The notes beneath the pieces are model-generated. The model was not told where the DNA came from and did no database searches. It saw only the letters and a program-made list of their open reading frames with translations. The translations under genes and the position numbers were made by a program. Source: UMGS1781 sp045650705 (GTDB lineage: Bacteria; Bacillota; Clostridia; TANB77; CAG-508). Taken from it: 9,893 nucleotides of DNA. The stretch is from assembly GCA_045650705.1 (NCBI GenBank), contig JAZRRK010000006.1:1-9893 (forward strand), in the 5' to 3' direction. Numbering within the stretch: position 1 is the first letter of the stretch; each line of letters opens with the position of its first letter. Positions 7,030 through 9,893 of this stretch are shown here, piece after piece.

Positions 7030-7064
7030 ATACAATTTCCTCCGTTTACTTATATTTTGCAATT

Positions 7065-7502
7065 CTACTTTCTTTTAAAAATATTTTTTATTCTTTCAAA
7101 AAGTCTTCTTATAAAAGATTGTTCCTTATATTCAACTATTGCTGTTTCTTGATTGTTTTCTTCTATTTTTTCTTTATTTTTCTTAAAAAGATTATCTGGA
7201 TTATATTTTTCTCTTAATTCTTCTTCAAACTTTTTTAATTCTTCTGCATCTCTAGCTTTTAATTCTCGTCTTTGATTTTCATCACATAAAAAATCTCTAT
7301 ATATTAATGCTAAAATAATTATTGTTTCTTCTTTTAATTTACAATCTTCAATTGGTTCTTCTATAGTAGGGAAATATTCTTTTGATTTTTCACTTTTCAC
7401 TATTTCTTTAAATTTATTTGGAATTTTATTTAATAAATTTATTGGCATTAATTTTAATATTTCATCAACTTCTGTAAATGCCTCCATATATTCTTGTTTC
7501 AA
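7065..7502 (-). CDS. Small charged hypothetical protein with basic C-terminal helix
   Basis: The protein has 145 residues and starts at TTG 7502. AGGAGG at 7517-7512 lies 9 bases upstream and overlaps the TAG stop of the preceding gene, which suggests translational coupling. The N-terminus (EAFTEVDEILKLMP, then NKIPNKFKEIV) and the ETIIILALIYRDFLC helix resemble a small protein of unknown function that I recall as common in Clostridia genomes; I cannot name it. The middle is coiled-coil-like and acidic. The end, SFIRRLFERIKNIFKRK, is a strongly basic amphipathic helix that could touch membrane or nucleic acid. The role is unknown. Confidence 0.8.
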   Translation of the reverse strand: MKQEYMEAFTEVDEILKLMPINLLNKIPNKFKEIVKSEKSKEYFPTIEEPIEDCKLKEETIIILALIYRDFLCDENQRRELKARDAEELKKFEEELREKYNPDNLFKKNKEKIEENNQETAIVEYKEQSFIRRLFERIKNIFKRK

Positions 7503-7515
7503 AATTTATTCCCTC

Positions 7516-8982
7516 CTATCTAACTCCATCATTTGAAATTTTTACACCCTTCTCTTGCTCAGTTCTTTGTTTTTCGGCAACTGAAATAGCTTGTATTACA
7601 GTCTCTTGTTTTTTAGGATATCCTTCAATTTCAGTAGCTCTTTCATTAAACCTTTGCATTGTCTCTAGCCAGGTAGTTTCTTCATCTTTTATCTGATCTT
7701 CTTTTCTTCCCTGTTCCTCCTCTTCTTTATCTCCTATACCATCTCTAAATGTTTCTTCTTCTGGTCTTATTTTTTCTTGCTCCACTTCATCAATTCCCTT
7801 TTCTATGCTATACATATAATTCTGTATCTGTTGCAAGTTCATTCCTTGCCTTTGTAATCTTGTAATTAACAAGTTTTTTGCAAATGTATCTGTTTTATTA
7901 CCATTCTTAATATAAGTCTCTAATGCTTTTTGCTCTTCACTTATTGTTTTTCCAGTAATTTCTTCAGGTAATTCTATAAGCTCTGCATCAACTTCCTTAC
8001 TCTCTCCTCTAATCAATGTTTCATTTAATATGCAAGAATATAAATTATCGACTTCACTCCTATCTCTTGTTTCCAACATTTGATTTCTCTCATTTAATAA
8101 TGTTGTGATATCTTTTTTATGTCCATCTTTATCAAATGCGATTTTTAAAATTGGATATTGTTCTAACAATTCTGGAACTAAATGTAAAGAAACTCTAGCA
8201 TTCATTTCTGTATCACTTATAGAAGATATTTCCAAATTATCTCCTTGCCTTTTACTATCATAAATTCTAGTTTTGCAAGCTTTCTGAAGTTCTTGAATAA
8301 AAGAGCCGTTTTTTTCTAATATATCATCTCTTTTCATTGTTTTTAATACAGAAATTGCAAAATCTAGTCCTTGTTGCTCTGCCTGATTTTCTTTATATAG
8401 AGTTGTATAATTTCTACTATAAAAATCATCATCTGTAGCTTTTGCTGCTTCTTCCATTGCCATAATATATTGTGTTCTATCAAATGCTTCCTTTTCTCCA
8501 TTTCCTTGAATTAAAGTATTTTGATAAGCATGAGTTACTTCATGTCCAATTGTCTGCATAGCCATAATAATTTGTTTAGAATCCTTGCTCATTAATTGCA
8601 TTAATAATTTAGCAGAATAATTTACTTGTGAATTATTATTCTCTTTATCATATACATTATTAGCATATATATCTTTTCCGTATTCTTTTTCAAACACATC
8701 TTGTGGCAATATCTTTACATCTACTTCATTTGATATTCCAAATTGTCTTGCACAAGTTTTTGTTAAAAATTTAGTCATAAATATAGCATCTTGTGCATTA
8801 AAGTTTCCCAATTTTTGTTTCATTAAATAAGTGCTAGCATAATTAAGTAGTTTTCTATCATTGCTATCTTCGAAATTCATTTCATCACTATGTTTTTCAC
8901 AAAACACTACAAATTTTTCCCATGTTTCTTTATTAGGTTTATTTTGTATTATTTCTATCCATTTCTTTTTATTTTCTTCCAT
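7516..8982 (-). CDS. Putative HExxH zinc metallopeptidase (gluzincin-like)
   Basis: In this 488-residue protein, TIGHEVTHAYQ holds an HExxH motif (H147, E148, H151; bases 8544-8530). About 47 residues on, KENQAEQQG gives E198-x-x-A-E202, resembling the third zinc ligand of gluzincins (E-x-x-A-D), so a working zinc site is plausible. No signal peptide or membrane segment is present, so it should act in the cytosol or be exported by another route. The N-terminal ~85 residues are helical. The C-terminus (~390-488) contains a very acidic, low-complexity stretch (~399-438) followed by a charged helix. The start ATG 8982 has GAGG 5 bases upstream and an extended -10 promoter just before it. It heads a four-gene leftward operon. 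I cannot assign a known peptidase family; the target could be a phage, host or partner-operon protein. Confidence 0.8.
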   Translation of the reverse strand: MEENKKKWIEIIQNKPNKETWEKFVVFCEKHSDEMNFEDSNDRKLLNYASTYLMKQKLGNFNAQDAIFMTKFLTKTCARQFGISNEVDVKILPQDVFEKEYGKDIYANNVYDKENNNSQVNYSAKLLMQLMSKDSKQIIMAMQTIGHEVTHAYQNTLIQGNGEKEAFDRTQYIMAMEEAAKATDDDFYSRNYTTLYKENQAEQQGLDFAISVLKTMKRDDILEKNGSFIQELQKACKTRIYDSKRQGDNLEISSISDTEMNARVSLHLVPELLEQYPILKIAFDKDGHKKDITTLLNERNQMLETRDRSEVDNLYSCILNETLIRGESKEVDAELIELPEEITGKTISEEQKALETYIKNGNKTDTFAKNLLITRLQRQGMNLQQIQNYMYSIEKGIDEVEQEKIRPEEETFRDGIGDKEEEEQGRKEDQIKDEETTWLETMQRFNERATEIEGYPKKQETVIQAISVAEKQRTEQEKGVKISNDGVR

Positions 8983-9009
8983 ATTAACCTCAAAATTTAA
9001 TTTAATTTT

Positions 9010-9018
9010 ATTATAACA
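9010..9018 (-). promoter_or_regulatory. Extended -10 promoter of the metallopeptidase operon
   Basis: The minus strand reads TGTTATAAT at 9018-9010, a perfect TGnTATAAT, 27 bases before ATG 8982. A TTGATA lies at 9040-9035 within the end of the preceding gene, at a long 19-bp spacing. The operon can therefore be transcribed separately from the upstream gene. Confidence 0.6.
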
Positions 9019-9026
9019 TAAAACTT

Positions 9027-9893
9027 TTAAATTTTATCAAAATCATAATATATTTTACTTAATTTTTTTAATTCTTCCTTAAAATCTTCTACTTTATCAT
9101 CTGTATATTTATCTCTTAATTCTCTTGCTTGTTTAGACCACTTTTTAAATTTTGCTTCTGTGAATTTCTTACTATTGTTGTAATGTAATCCATACATTCT
9201 TTTATATTCTCTTTGAAATTCTTTTAAAATCAGGCTATCTGATATTTTTTCTTTATGTTTTTTTGTTGCACCAATTTCAGCACAACTCTTGCCTGTTTTT
9301 AAATATAAATTATCACAATATTGTTTATCAGTCTTAAGTGGAATAAATAATTTACCACAATTTGTACATTTTTTTATTACAAAATTGTTTTGTATTACTT
9401 TAAATAATTCAAATCTTATCTGATCTTCGCTATTATCTAATTCATATATTTCTTGAACTTCAATATTTTTTTCTTTTATTTTTTTAGCAATTTCTAATAC
9501 ATCTAATCTTTTTTCTTCTTTTGTCAGACTACCACTTGCAATATACTTTGTTTTAAATGCTGTATCTAGAAATATTGTATTGGTTGGAGATAAATTCAAA
9601 TAATTTAAATTAAATACTCCTGTAGATTCATACAAATAAATCTTTTGTTCTGGAGTTAAATCTCTTATTAATTTATCCTTTGAATACTCTGCCATTAAAG
9701 TTATTCTTTTATTATATTCATTTACTTTTTCTTTGAAATCCATTGCCAAAGCATCTTTTACTTCATTAAAAAATTCTAAAAACTTATTATTTCTTTTTTC
9801 TGTTATACCTGATATTTTTTGAAAACAATCTCTTATTAATATTGTTGTGTTCTTTTTATCTTCATCTTTTTCTAACAAAATTTCATGTATATT
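9027..9893 (-). CDS. DUF6076-like Cys4 zinc-binding protein (5' end beyond window)
   Basis: The frame is still open at the right edge (five codons before TTG 9878), so the true start probably lies outside. At least 288 residues are present. Counting from TTG 9878, four cysteines (C171-x2-C174, C188, C199) in CTNCGKLFIP, QYCDN and KSCAEIG make a probable zinc site, followed by a helical, basic segment with YKRMYG and FKKWSKQAREL. This cysteine motif plus 'W..eA...rd' tail is what I recall of DUF6076, a family common in Firmicutes accessory DNA and of unknown function; the family name is from memory. The N-terminal part is helical and unassigned. It ends 44 bases before the metallopeptidase gene, which has its own promoter. 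A nucleic-acid-binding role is suggested by the zinc site only. Confidence 0.8.
   Translation of the reverse strand, partial: NIHEILLEKDEDKKNTTILIRDCFQKISGITEKRNNKFLEFFNEVKDALAMDFKEKVNEYNKRITLMAEYSKDKLIRDLTPEQKIYLYESTGVFNLNYLNLSPTNTIFLDTAFKTKYIASGSLTKEEKRLDVLEIAKKIKEKNIEVQEIYELDNSEDQIRFELFKVIQNNFVIKKCTNCGKLFIPLKTDKQYCDNLYLKTGKSCAEIGATKKHKEKISDSLILKEFQREYKRMYGLHYNNSKKFTEAKFKKWSKQARELRDKYTDDKVEDFKEELKKLSKIYYDFDKI

Noticed and set aside
7029..7062. Longer start (TTG 7062) for the 6535-7029 gene
   Set aside because: The GGAGG ribosome binding site lies downstream of that TTG and is correctly spaced for ATG 7029.
6930..7696. Plus-strand ORFs 6930-7217 and 7478-7696
   Set aside because: Antisense to the supported minus-strand genes; the hydrophobic content comes from reading A-rich coding sequence backwards.

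Overview
This is a low-GC, strongly AT-biased Firmicutes window, most likely from a Clostridia-type genome. The composition, the near-perfect AGGAGG-type ribosome binding sites, the TTG starts, the extended -10 promoters and a Firmicutes-style integrase all point that way. Nothing suggests recoding, since no in-frame TGA is needed in any gene. Every recognisable gene is accessory, so the window looks like mobile-element DNA rather than core chromosome.

Left part (1-3951, minus strand): one very large, incomplete gene of at least 1,317 codons. It joins a purine-nucleoside-phosphorylase/MTA-nucleosidase (PNP) domain to a STAND-type P-loop NTPase and a long alpha-helical, TPR-like C-terminus. 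This effector, switch and sensor layout is typical of NLR-like anti-phage proteins. By analogy with PNP effectors in other defence systems, the likely output is destruction of a nucleotide pool such as ATP. Its start is odd: the best-placed initiator after the Shine-Dalgarno sequence is ATA.

Middle (3952-5849): a divergent tyrosine integrase (4195-5388) with a complete catalytic set, followed by about 460 bases of non-coding attachment-site DNA. That DNA holds two families of short direct repeats (possible integrase arm sites), hairpin terminators, and a 45-bp remnant of an initiator tRNA (fMet, CAU) on the minus strand. The tRNA homology begins exactly at the anticodon loop, as expected after recombination by a tRNA-targeting integrase. 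A second direct-repeat family lies on the other side of the remnant, so this looks like a junction between two elements stacked at the same tRNA site.

Right part (5850-9893, minus strand): a compact set of five genes reading leftwards. They are a Cys4 protein resembling DUF6076 (cut by the window edge), a putative HExxH zinc metallopeptidase with its own extended -10 promoter, two small proteins of unknown function, and a GNAT-like protein at the end, followed by a hairpin terminator. The last four are closely spaced and probably cotranscribed. I cannot assign a system function to this group.

The two strongest points are the PNP-STAND protein next to an integrase, and the initiator-tRNA attachment junction. 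The metallopeptidase operon is the least explained part.
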